64,000 nt of DNA from Lampris incognitus (taxonomy: Eukaryota > Chordata > Actinopteri > Lampriformes > Lampridae), in NCBI RefSeq assembly GCF_029633865.1, contig NC_079215.1, positions 49,153,343 to 49,217,342 on the forward strand, given 5' to 3'. This document shows, piece by piece, positions 22,421 to 33,184 of this stretch (the first letter of the stretch is position 1; each line of letters opens with the position of its first letter). Under the pieces are notes generated by a model that was not told the DNA's origin, did no database searches, and saw nothing but the letters and a program-made list of their open reading frames with translations. The position numbers were made by a program, and so were the translations under genes.

Positions 22421-24835
22421 AACTACTACTACTTTCGGCTGCTCCCGTTAGGGGTCGCCACAGCGGATCATCCGTTTCCATTTCTTCCTGTCTTCTGTGT
22501 CTTCCTCTGTCACACCAGCCACCTGCATGTCTTCCCTCACCACATCCATAAACCTCCTCTTTGGCCTTCCTCTTCTCCTCTTCCCTGGCAGCTCCATATT
22601 CAGCATCCTTCTCCCAATATAACCAGGATCTCTCCTCCGCACATGTCCAAGCCATCTCAATCTTGCCTCTCTTGCTTTGTCTCCAAACCGTCCAACCTGA
22701 GCGGTCCCTCTAATATAATCGTTACTAATCCTGTCCTTCTTCGTTACTCCCAGTGAAAATCTTAGCATCTTCAACTCTGCCACCTCCAGCTGCGCCTCCT
22801 GTCTTTTCGTCAGTGCCACTGTCTCCAAACCATATAACATAGCTGGTCTCACAACCATCTTGTAAAATTTCCCTTTAACTCTTGCTGGTACCCTTCTATC
22901 GCAAATCACTCCTGACACACTTCTCCACCCACTCCACCCTGCCTGCACTCTCTTCTTCACCTCTCTACTGCACTCACCGTTACTTTGGACAGTTGACCCC
23001 AAGTATTTAAACTCAAATGCCTTTGTCACCTCCACTCCTTACATCCTGACCATGCCACTGTCCTCCCTCTCATTCACGCGTAGGTATTCCGTCTTGCTCC
23101 TACTGACTTTCATTCCTCTTCTCTCCAGTGCATACCTCCACCTTTCCAGGCTCTCCTCAACCTGCCCCCTACTCTCGCTACAGATCACAATGTCATCCGC
23201 GAACATCATCGTCCATGGAGACTCCTGCCTGATCTTGTCGTCAACCTGTCCATCACCATTGCAAACAAGAAAGGGCTCAGAGCCGATCCTTGATGTAATC
23301 CCACCTCCACCTTGAACTCATCTGTCATTCCAACCATACACCTCACCATCGTCACACTTCCCTCATACATATCCTGCACCACTCCTACATACTTCTCTGC
23401 AACTCCTGACTTCCTCATACAATACCACACCTCTTCTCTCGGCACCCTGTCATATGCTTTCTCTAAATCTACAAAGACACAATGCAACTCTTTCTGGCCT
23501 TCTCTATACTTCTCAATCAACATTCTCAAAGCAAACATCGCATCTGTGGTGCTCTTTCGTGGCATGAAACCATATTGCTGCTTGCTGATCGTCACCTCTC
23601 CTCTTAACCTAGCTTCTATTACTCTTTCCCAAATCTTCATGCTGTGGCTGATCAACTTTATACCTCTTTAGTTGTTACAGTTCTGCACATCGCCCTTGTT
23701 CTTGAAAATCAGTACCAGTATGCGTCTTCTCCACTCCTCAGGCATCCTCTCACTTTCCAGGATTGTGTTAAACAATCTAGTTAAAAACTCCACTGCCATC
23801 TCTCCTAAACATCTCCATGCCTCCACAGGTATGTCATCAGGACCAACTGCCTTTCCACTCTTCATTCTCTTCATAGCTGCCCTCACTTCCTCCTTGCTAA
23901 TCCACTGAACTTCCTGATTCACTATCCCTACATCATCCAACCTTCTCTCTCTCTCATTTTCTTCATTCATCAGCCCCTCAAAGTATTCCTTCCACCTTCT
24001 TAGCACCCTCCTCGCTTGTCAGCACATTTCCATCTCTATCCTTGATCGCCCTAACTTGCTGCACATCCTTCCCAGCTCGGTCCCTCTGTCTAGCCAATCG
24101 GTACAAGTCCTTTTCTCCTTCGTTAGTGTCTAACCTGTCATACAACTCACCGTACGCCTTTTCCTTTGCCTTTGCCACCTCTCTTCACTTTACGCTGCGT
24201 TTCCTTGTACTCCTGTCTACTTTCTTCATCTCTCTTACTATCCCACTTCTTCTTTGCCAACCTTTTCCTCTGTATAATTTGCTGTACTTCCTCATTCCAC
24301 CACCAAGTCTCCTTGTCTTCCTTCCTCTGTCCTGATGACACACCAAGTACCTTCCTAGCTGTCTCCCTCACTATTTCTGCAGTGGTTGCCCAGCCATCTG
24401 GCAACTCTTCACTACCACCCAGTGCCTGTCTTAACTCCTGCCTGAACTCCACACAACAGTCTTCCTTCTTCAACTTCCACCATTTGATCTTTGGCTGTGT
24501 CTTCACTCGCTTCCTCTTCTTGGTTTCCAAAGTCATCCTACAGACCACCATCTGATGCTGCCTAGCTACGTTCTCCCCTGTCACCACCTTGCAGTCTCCA
24601 ATCCCTTTTAGATCGCGCCTTCTACATAAGATATAGTCCACCTGTGTGCACTTTCCTCCACTCTTGTACGTCACCCTGTGCTCCTCCCTCTTCTTGAAAT
24701 ATGTATTCACCACAGCCATTTCCATTCTTTTCGCAAAATCGACCACCATCTGTCCTTCCACATTTCTCTTCTTGAAGATGATGGTTAAACCCAAAATGCA
24801 CTTCGGTTGTTGCAATTTTTACGTCATCTATCAAA
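22421..24835 (-). mobile_element. RTE-type LINE copy B, longest copy
   Basis: Antisense. The 5' end lies within the AP endonuclease (24834-24147: HRVTYKSGGKCTQVDYILCR, VARQHQMVVCRM). Then come the linker with RKRLAKKKWDSKRDEESRQE, RT (24006-23206: [49 protein letters not shown], and AFADD-type box region near 23190-23220) and the C-terminal domain (23035-22448). The 3' end reads GATCCGCTGTGGCGACCCC, GGGAGCAGCCGAAAGTAGTA and a TAG tail at 22424-22432. Stops and frameshifts make it non-functional, but it retains more of the element than copies A, C, D and E. Confidence 0.85.
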
Positions 24836-25073
24836 AATCAATAACGCTGCCTTAACTGATGGGGTGTCAAGATCATATTTCTCTTGAAATGTCGGCCAAT
24901 GCGTTGAAGTCTCTTTCCCAGATAACTAGGCCACATTTAAAGAAGTCCCACTAAAAGTGAATGCATTGTATAGCTTCTCCATCCTGAATTTGTGCATCTT
25001 TGTGTGTCGGTTCCTCTGTATGTATGTTGTTCTTTGCCAATATGTGCTGTTATTTGCCTGTGCTTGCCCTCAG
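24836..25073 (+). other. Sequence just upstream of the first pld6 coding exon
   Basis: No LINE signature continues past about 24835. A pyrimidine-rich stretch (TGCTTGCCCTCAG, 25061-25073) directly precedes the pld6 ATG and reads as a 3' splice site, so the promoter and a non-coding exon should lie further upstream. Confidence 0.4.
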
Positions 25074-25243
25074 ATGTCAGTGTGGGCATTGAAGGTGGTG
25101 GGCCTGGGGGCAGTGGCTCTCACTCTCATTGTTGAGTTGGTTTGCTGGCTCCGCCGCAGGCCTGACACGCCGGTCAAAGAGGTGCTGTTCTTCCCCACAG
25201 AGGTAGCCTGTGTGGAGCACATCATCACTCCAACTTCCCTGTC
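25074..25243 (+). CDS. pld6: pld6 coding exon 1
   Basis: ATG directly after CCCTCAG; ends in TC before donor GTGAGT at 25244 (phase 2). Encodes the membrane anchor and the first zinc-binding cysteine. Confidence 0.9.
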
Positions 25244-27411
25244 GTGAGTTTGCCAGGTTCTTTTTTGTGTGTATATCATGGCAATTTACATAGCATTTTC
25301 TGTATCATAAAAAAGTGAATTGTTTTGGCCATCAGCTTTATGCATTATGCCATCTCAGAGTGAGTTTCAGTAATGGCAAAATCACAGTCTTTTAGCTATT
25401 GCTTTTAATACTAATGTACCAATATGCTTTACTGAGATTTTATAGGGAATGACTAGATGACTGCATAAATGAAAGGACTGGTGCCATTTTGTGCAAGTAC
25501 AGTCCCATTTTTGCAGTCATGATTTAGCAACTGCAGTGTAATGGGGGGGAAAAAACTATTTGTGGCATATTAAAAAAAAATAGTCAGCCACAGAATTATT
25601 TTCCATGCTCTGCACCACTTGATTGACAAGAATGTGAGAGACTGAAATGTAAAAGGCAGAGAGCCATAGCATTGTGAAAACTGAATGCAGACAATTGAAC
25701 GCCATGTGAATAATGCTATTTAAGTAGACATGTTGTATTCTCACTTCAGCCCCTGTTCCTGTCCGTTGCGCCATGGAATCGAGAACTCCTTCTCTCGCCT
25801 CATCCGCCACATCATGTCTGTGTCCTCCTCTCTGGACCTGTGCGTGTTTTCCTTTTCAAACACGCTACTGAGCAGAGCAGTGCTTGTTCTGCACAGTAGG
25901 GGCATCGCCGTCCGTGTCCTGACAGACAAGGATTACTCACTCATCACAGGCTCCCAGATTGGGTTCCTCCGCAAAGCAGGTAGCAGAGCCGGTCATGTCA
26001 TGTCATCTGATCAGTAACAGTGACTCAGTACTTCCGTTTGTTTGGAAATGTTACAGCCGCCTCCCGTGTCTAAATTGTCACGTACCTTTTTTTCAAATAA
26101 AACACAGGAAGGATGACTTTGGCCTGCCTCGGCCAATGGTGCTCTCTCTGTGTTCAGACTAACAACAGAATCATTAATAGGTACTCTGGGTTTTTCATTG
26201 ATAAATGGAGAGATGATGGGAACTGATGAGGGAAGGTAGGGTGCGTTGCCCCTACAAGCCCCTGTATGAGTCATAGCAATCGTGCTCAGAGAATTTGAAT
26301 GGTGCTTTGCTGATGCTTGTTTTTCTCTCTTTCTCTCTCATGCTGCATCCTTTTGCTTTTAACTTAATTATGTAGCCCCTATTGTTACTTAAGCAATTGG
26401 CAACAAGATGGCAAATACCATTAGGCACAGCATTTAGATGACTAAGACCCCGTTTGGCATGAGACAGTCAACTCTTCTGTTTAACCCTTTTTGGCATTTT
26501 GTTCTGCAGAAAGCTGATATTCTCCAGTATGTCAAATATTCCTTAATCAAGGAATAACAGGTTGCTCCCCCACTGAGACTGAAATTAATTTTTGGAATGT
26601 AACGATATATTGATCAGGATTAGACCACTACACAACTCTAAGATAGTGAAAATGATACCGTGTTTAAACAGGCTTGATTCTCAGAGCTCTAATTTGGACA
26701 ACTGTCAACGTACAATTGCAGTATGAGGTGGTCCTTGACACAAATCTCAACAGTAATAAATACCCCATGAAAGTTAAGAGTAAGAGACAGAGGGGGGGGA
26801 CACTACTATGGAAAGTAGTATTAAGTACATGCACACCGTGGCTACTTTATCAGGTACACCTGTCCATTCAACACAAACCACCTCCTCAAAACAGTGAAAT
26901 TTGTGTTGCTGTTGATTTTACAATCACACTTGTTTAATAAAATAAACTAGCTGAAGTGATAGGGGAGTTCATGTACTTTCAACAATAGAATACTGACAGT
27001 TTGGTTGGTACATATAATGTGAAGTTAGAACACTCTGCAAATGACTTTATTCTGGTAACAAGCGTAGACAAATTTTAACTATTGTAGAAACCACTAATGT
27101 ATCCCGCAAAACTTTGAATTTACTTGTAGAACAGATCTCTTTGTAAAGGCTCTTTATGTTCTACCACATCTCTGCCTTCCTCAGGGATTTGTGTTCGGTA
27201 CGACTCTGTTGCTGTTCACATGCACCACAAGTTTGCGGTGGCAGATGGCCGGCGCCTCATAACTGGCTCCATGAACTGGACACTGACTGCTGTGCAGAAC
27301 AACAAGGAGAACGTACTGATCACCGAGGAGCCAGACCTGGTTCGACCCTTCATTCAGGAGTTTCAGAGGCTATGGGAGGCCAATGACCCAGCCCAGTTGG
27401 CAATTGCCTAA
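25074..27411 (+). CDS. pld6: Phospholipase D family member 6 (mitochondrial cardiolipin hydrolase/Zucchini), three coding exons
   Basis: Joined exons 25074-25243, 25750-25979 and 27185-27411 encode 208 aa ending in TAA. PLD6 is anchored in the outer mitochondrial membrane, acts in piRNA biogenesis in the germline and is reported to hydrolyse cardiolipin. Visible features: an N-terminal hydrophobic anchor (about residues 5-25) followed by RRRP; a CCCH zinc-binding set at C46, C59, C61 and H65 as in PLD6; and one HKD motif, H147-x-K149-x4-D154, in MHHKFAVADGRRLITGSMNW. Like other PLD6 proteins it has a single HKD and would act as a dimer. Length is typical and no key residue is missing. The start codon sits exactly on a splice acceptor, so a 5' UTR exon is expected upstream. 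It is followed by rab3d on the same strand. Confidence 0.95.
25750..25979 (+). CDS. pld6: pld6 coding exon 2
   Basis: Acceptor TCACTTCAG at 25741-25749, donor GTAGCA at 25980. Encodes PCSCPLRHG (zinc ligands) through GSQIGFLRKA. Frame is kept with both neighbours. Confidence 0.92.
26000..27184 (+). other. pld6 intron 2, no recognised feature
   Basis: About 1.2 kb of AT-rich intron. A G8 run is near 26792. I see no repeat or RNA gene that I can name. Confidence 0.4.
27185..27411 (+). CDS. pld6: pld6 coding exon 3 (HKD motif)
   Basis: Acceptor CTTCCTCAG ending at 27184. Encodes the HKD catalytic motif, NNKENVLITEEPDLV and the C-terminus NDPAQLAIA, stop TAA at 27409-27411. Confidence 0.95.
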
Positions 27412-28480
27412 AATCGATTCAGCCACAAGCCGCTAGACCTGCTAGTTTAGTGCGCAAAACCTTCTGATTAAGAGGGTCAGATGTCAAAATCTTGACCCGT
27501 GGGTGCAGGATGAGTCATGTAAAACAGAACCAGTCTGTTTACATGTAGAGGAGGGCAGGGACATTATATGTTGTATTGTTACATTGCTTTGTGTGCAGTT
27601 TTGTTGCAGAAATAATTTCAGAAGGGTATTTTTTTCATCCACTTGGAACTTGGATGTTGTTTGCAAGTATATGAATTTGCTGTTGACAGTTACCATTTGT
27701 TTTGTCAGTGTTTCTACCATTGTAGATTTAATCATCAGTCTTTTTGGCCACTAGCTTTGGGAGAAACGTCATGTTTCAGTACAGCCAGGAGCCCATGGGT
27801 ACAGGGAGCGTTTGGGGCACCAGTGCTACCTCTTTTTCATATCACTGTCAGAAAGCTGCACCGATTTTGGTTTCACACTTTGTTCGACTTTGGATACGAT
27901 GCAGTTAGATAATGCTCTGCTTTTGTTTTTGATTTTTTTTATTTGTTCTGATTATTGCAAAAAAACAAAACAAAAAAAAGGTCTCTTAAATCCTATTCTA
28001 AAAACATCCCTTAGATTAGAGAATTTGTGACTTTATGTTTTGGATGTTCAATCCATATTAAAGATTGTTGATGTTGATGTAGGGGGAATAGAAACAGTAG
28101 CAGGTGGTTGAAGGCATGATGTTAACTCATCATCTAAGAGACGGTATTTCTTGGGAGTTAAAAATTCACGTTCAGTTTTGACATTTCCGCTATCGTATTG
28201 TGCCGTTGACATTTTATCATAAAAGGTTTTTGTACTGCAATTTTATGATAATTTTCTAAATCTAATCAGAAATACATAAAGTTGTTGAACCTTGAAATAG
28301 GATAGTTTAAATAGTTTTTTTAAGGCAGGGGTTTGTTTTAAATGGTATGCAATTTTTACTTTTTCTCACTTTTCTTTCTTTTTAAGAGTTGTTGTGACAT
28401 TAGTTTCCTCCTCCATACTGTGGAAAAACGTGTTTTCTCTGCATTACCCCAAAAATCAATAAAACCCTCCTTGGTATGCC
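27412..28480 (+). other. pld6: pld6 3' UTR region with candidate poly(A) signals
   Basis: ATTAAA occurs near 28057-28062 and AATAAA at 28458-28463. Either could end the pld6 transcript; which is used cannot be read from DNA alone. Confidence 0.45.
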
Positions 28481-28530
28481 AGGCCTGCTTCATGTCCATC
28501 TGTACTTTCCCTTCGCCCCAACTGGAATGA

Positions 28531-28677
28531 GTACTGTACTGCACTGTACTGTACTGTATTGTACTGTACTGCACTGTACCGTACTGTACTGCACCGTACT
28601 GCACTGCACTGTACTGTACCGTCCTGCACCGTACTGTTCTGTACTGTACTGTACCGTACTGTACTGCACTGTGCTGT
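28531..28677. repeat. Pentanucleotide (GTACT)n microsatellite
   Basis: About 29 imperfect units of GTACT with recurring C variants (GCACT, GTACC). The same track gives long spurious open frames on the minus strand. Confidence 0.95.
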
Positions 28678-28789
28678 TATGAGGCCGCAGTGCCTTCTGC
28701 TTTAATAATAACCCCGTCCTTAGAGACTCGACATGCGAACTGACACAACATGTGCACCGTCTGTATGAGGGTGCGCTAAATGAGTGTTG

Positions 28790-29450
28790 TATGTTAAAAA
28801 CTCCGGGCGCCATTGACGCAACACGTCGGCGCCCCGTCTGTCGCAGGTCAGCAAGGAGTCGAGATGCGAAGCCAGCTGATTGCGCCGCACGCTCGCGGTA
28901 CGGTCTGCGGCGGACATCCGCCTCCGTGCGATGCGGACGGTGGTCTGTCCACACGTGGTTCGCGGCCAGGTCCCGTCGACACGCCGAGACTTGGCAGAAT
29001 TCCGCAGTTTTAAACCAGCAGAGCGGAGACGCTTCAGATCCGGGAACGCGCCGTCCTGCAGCATCGCGCAAAAGAAAATTAAAAAAAAAGAAAAGGATCC
29101 GAGGAGAGAGTCGACGCGGGAGTGGCACACAACGCTACCAAAAGGTAAAAAGAAAACAACCAAAAAACACAAAAAAACCCGCTCGGAAACGAACCACCGA
29201 CTCTGTGAGATGTTTGACGTTGTTTAAACGCGATCCGTCTTACGCGAGTTCACTAAGTATGCGAGTCGCCGTATGGTGCGTGGACGGGCTGGTTAGCGCT
29301 CCGCGTTTCATCGGGTCTGATCGGCCGTGTGTTTCGACGGCGTTACGCCGCCGCTGAGGAGTTGAGATCCCGCTCACCGTCAGCGGTACGAGTGCCTCCT
29401 AGGCCCGCAGTATCGACCCGTTTAAACTGAAACGACCCCCTCCCCCGGAC
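28790..29450 (+). promoter_or_regulatory. rab3d: CpG island, candidate rab3d promoter and non-coding first exon
   Basis: This block is rich in CG dinucleotides while the rest of the window is CG-poor, especially 28800-29070 and 29215-29420. It lies downstream of pld6 and 7.6 kb upstream of the first rab3d coding exon, whose splice acceptor at 37025 requires an upstream 5' exon. A possible donor is AAAAGGTAAAAAG near 29136-29148. I did not see a convincing TATA box. Open frames in the island have no recognisable domain and are likely chance. Confidence 0.55.
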
Positions 29451-29599
29451 ACCTCAACAAGTGTTCAGGACTCGTCTGCTGCTGTACGTTTCTTTGTGTG
29501 ATAGGATGGGTACTTTACGGGTGCTGGAAATGTATTTCGTCGGACTTTGTTGAAGTTAACGCGTTATGTGGGGGGGGGGTCCCCCAAAAAAAGCTTTAT

Positions 29600-29895
29600 T
29601 TCATAATCCCAGAAAGTTGAATCCGTTCATCTGGATGCAACGTTTATTGAGAGAAAGGTTTCATCACTTCATCTAAGTGACCCCCTTCAGTCTCAACTGA
29701 CTGCAATACTGACTAGATGCTGCTCAGTATATCCCCACCCTTTTAAACAATACTGGGGCATAAGGGTGGGGATAACTGGGGCATAAGGGTGGGGATACCT
29801 GCAGTCAGTTGAGACTGAAGGGGGTCACTTGGATGAGTGATGAAACGTTTCTTCCACTAAACGCTGTGTCCAGATGAACTGATTCAATTTTCTGG
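29600..29895. repeat. Fold-back repeat with tandem centre
   Basis: Inverted arms at about 29605-29705 and 29800-29885: TTCAGTCTCAACTGACTGCA (29688 on) pairs with TGCAGTCAGTTGAGACTGAA (29801 on), and GTTTCATCACTTCATC pairs with GATGAGTGATGAAAC. The centre holds a 21-bp unit (GGGGCATAAGGGTGGGGATA) repeated in tandem (29755-29800). A non-autonomous or Penelope-type terminal structure is possible. Confidence 0.6.
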
Positions 29896-29899
29896 GATT

Positions 29900-30825
29900 T
29901 TTCTTACCTGGGTTATTGGGCATGCATAAAGACATTTATTTGATAATAGCCGCCATTGCAACCCTCCAGCACCTGTGTGTGTATATGAGACACAGAGTGA
30001 GGCAGTTTGATTGTGCTTTTTGTTAATAACTGTGTGTGTATGTGTGTGTGTGTACTTTGGTGTTTTAGCTAAATGTGTAGTATGCTGGCCATACACTCGG
30101 CATGATGCTGGAAGAGCCAGTCATGAACTGTTTGTCAGGGAGACCTCAGCAATAAGAGGAGAGCAGGATTCATCACCGCCTCCCTTTTCCTTTTGTAGGG
30201 GGTTGAAAAAGAGGAGAGCGGGAGATAGAGGAATGGATGGATCAGCCTCCTGATGGTGCAAGATGCAAATGTAGAGAGGGATGGACAGAGAAGAGGGGGT
30301 GAAGAGGAAAAGGGATGGATTTAAAGTTGGCAAGAGGGGAGGGGTAGATATTACAGAGTTGATGAGTCGCTTGCATGTGAGAGATTGTCGATAGGTGGAT
30401 GAATGGACAGATAGATGGTTGAAACATACAGGGGACAGAGATGAATGTGTTGCCCTTCACTGACGATTCAGTAAGCAAAAGGTGGTATCCCATGGATTTT
30501 GTAATCTGTGTGAAATATATACAGGCAAAGCAAAAGCTATTGCTATTCATTGTGGGTAAGTAGGGAACATGCACTTTCTTTGACTCAGATTACAGACGTG
30601 AGAGGAAAGTAGGATTGGGAAGAGGGGTAGGGAACAGGCTGCTAAAATAAACTCCAAACATCGCTTTAGTTTCATTAGCATCTACTCAGTAATGATCATG
30701 GATGGATGTAGAGGACTTTTAAAACAAAAATTTCAAATCTTTGTTGACCATACCAAATTAAATGTTAAATGGTTTGCATGAGTTATATATTATATATATA
30801 ATTATTATATTAATATATAATAATT
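29900..30825. other. Unassigned intergenic or 5'-intronic sequence
   Basis: If 28790-29450 is the rab3d promoter this is its first intron. Short TG repeat at 30033-30052, A/G-rich stretch to 30350, and TA-rich end 30785-30822. No gene recognised. Confidence 0.4.
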
Positions 30826-31056
30826 GGGCGGCACGGTAGCGCAGTGGTTAGCGCGGTCGCCTCATAGCAAGAAGGTTCTGGGTTCAAGCCCCAGGGTAGT
30901 CCAACCTCGGGGGTCGTCTTGGGTCGTCCTTTGTGTGGAGTTTGCATGTTCTCCCCGTGTCTGCGTGGCTTGCCTTTGGGTGCTCCGGTTTCCTCCCACA
31001 GTCCATAGACATGTAGGTCAGGTGAATCGGCCATACTAAATTGCCCCTAGGTATGA

Positions 31057-31115
<59 letters not shown>

Positions 31116-31250
31116 CCCTGTGTGACGACCTGGCAGCCTGTCCAGGGTGTCTCCCCGCCTGCCGCCGAATGACTGCTGGGATAGGCTTCAGTATCCCGCA
31201 ACCCCAATTGGGATAAGCAGCTTGGATAATGGATGGATGGATGGATGGAT
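30826..31250 (+). repeat. tRNA-derived SINE, family S, copy 1
   Basis: Full-length: perfect A-box TAGCGCAGTGG (30837-30847), B-box-like GGTTCAAGCC (30880-30889), an internal (GT)n of about 55 bp (31058-31113), and a 3' end GGATAATGGATGG with ATGG repeats. The body ends CCGCCGAATGACTGCTGGGA...CAGCTTGGATAATGG as in copies at 38215 and 52344. Confidence 0.85.
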
Positions 31251-31960
31251 TGCATTTATATAGCGCTTTTCTAGCTGCAACAGCCACTCAAAGTGCTTTA
31301 TAATCAACGAATACCTCACATTCACCCACACATCGATGGCTGTGTCTGCCATGTAAGGTAACAACCAGCTCATCGCCAATCACTTGGGGTTGAGTATGAC
31401 TCCTCCTTCTGAGTCCCTCTGGGTGGGTGTAGAGGCTGATCCTGGAGCTGCATAATGGGAGGATGCCTGTGCGTGACAGCTTTTTACGTGGAGTCGCTGA
31501 TGTGTCTGCAGCCACCAAACGGTCCTTGGAAGGGGGTGGCCAGAGTCCAATGGCATGGAGAACCAAGACGATTGGGGACCACCCTCTGTTGTAGTCTCTA
31601 TCCGCCTTCACTGCCGTTGTGACCTGGAGACATCTTCCGCCAGTCCCACCGTTGAGGTCCTTGTTGGATTGTGCCTCGTTTGGAACCTCCGCCTTGACCT
31701 ATCTGCCTTGGGTGACCCTACCAGGAGCCAAGCTCCAGACGGCATAGCTCTTGAGATCATTGGTACACGCAAGCTTCTCCATCACGGCAAGGTCACGACA
31801 AGGTGGCGATCAAGGAGAAGGGTAACAACCAGCTCATCGGGAAGTAAAAGGGTTAGGTGTCTTGCTCAAGGACATCTCAACATTTTTGCAAGGAGGAGCC
31901 AAGGAACCCTCCAGTTACCAGATGACCTGCTCTACCTCCGAGCCACATTGCCCCTCTGCA
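31251..31960. repeat. Composite interspersed repeat with internal insertion
   Basis: The outer repeat starts GCATTTATATAGCGCTTTTC (a frequent teleost repeat start). At 31357-31375 and 31826-31844 the same GGTAACAACCAGCTCATCG occurs, bracketing an inner segment of about 450 bp. This reads as a long target duplication around a retroelement 3' fragment; families not named. Confidence 0.5.
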
Positions 31961-33180
31961 TATCCTCATTCCCACAACTCTTTCTTTTTTGTGTCCTTTT
32001 AACCCTACATAAGGCTCCTGATGGTGAACACGTTGATACTCTTTCACAGTGCCTCCTGTTTCTATAATCTTAAGTTACAGTAGCCAGGGACCAGCCAGCA
32101 CCTTTCAAATCAGCAGATAAATAGACTGACAGAAACAGAGCGAATATAGTCATGAAGCAAAGCCAAAGCTTTCTCAATGTCAACGTCACACTAATTGCTT
32201 ACTTTTTACTGCCAACACTGATAATTTGTCAGCTGGGACATAGTTGAGAGTATTTTTATTAAAAACAGATCTGGCCATGGCAAGACCATTTTACTGTATT
32301 TATCAGCCTATTATGGTTTCTTTTTTCTCATCCATTCTGTTTTATTATTTATATTTGAAAATATAATCAGCATAAAGATTTATCACCTGGTCCCTTAAGG
32401 AAAGAGACATAACTGTGCTTTGTTTGTGCCATGGGCTTTCCCATTGATTCATTCGATGGTTTTCATTATTGGAGTACCTAAAATGAACTTACTAGAAAAT
32501 ATATATCATAAGTTAGTTTTACTTTTAAATAGACAGGTAGGTTAATTGGGGGAGTGAACAATGGAGGATGGTACTAAGTAACAAACCTCAGTTCACTATC
32601 AGACTTTCAGAGAGATGGCGGTGTCATTTTGAAAGAACATCACTACGGGTATGGGTACATGCTGTTTCAGTGCAGCTGAATACACCAAAATCAATAGTGT
32701 AAAATGTCTTGACGAAACTGAGGACTGATGTTGATAATGCAGTGAAGGTTAGATTGCATAGGGATAAGATTTTTTTTACCAACCAGGGACAACAACTGAA
32801 AAGACTGAATAGTTGTTTTAAAGTGCATAATACCACAGAAAACACCAATTAGCACTTCAGTGACCTGCTGGGAACTGTATAAAATGAACATCCTCAGGCG
32901 AGCAGCAGCCCACGACTCATTTATATCAAACCAAGTAAAACATCATTTTGGTATAGAGCAGATGGAAATTGTACTCTGAATCAAATGAAAACTGTTCTAC
33001 AGAGCAATGAATCACAACACAAACTCTCATTTGGGTGGACGAATGTGGGTGTGGAGAGGGAGCAAATAAGGATATCCTATCAACGTGTACAGTCTCAACA
33101 TTGAAGTTTGGAGTTAGAAGTGTGATGCTAAGGTGGTGTCAGTTGAAATGACTTCAGTTCACAGCTCAGAGGGCCAGGTG
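31961..33180. other. Unassigned sequence
   Basis: No open frame with a known domain and no repeat I can name. Confidence 0.35.
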
Positions 33181-33184
33181 TCAA

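Noticed and set aside
22126-22551. Hydrophobic open frame of 141 codons suggesting a membrane protein
   Set aside because: T-rich L2 3' UTR read through; no start context or homologue.
28490-29357. Open frames of 115-212 codons across the GTACT repeat and CpG island on both strands
   Set aside because: Absence of stops comes from pentanucleotide periodicity and high GC. No domain or splice context supports them.
30826-30900. Possible tRNA genes at SINE heads with A- and B-box
   Set aside because: The boxes are present but the sequence cannot form a full cloverleaf and continues into a SINE body; the same heads recur many times.
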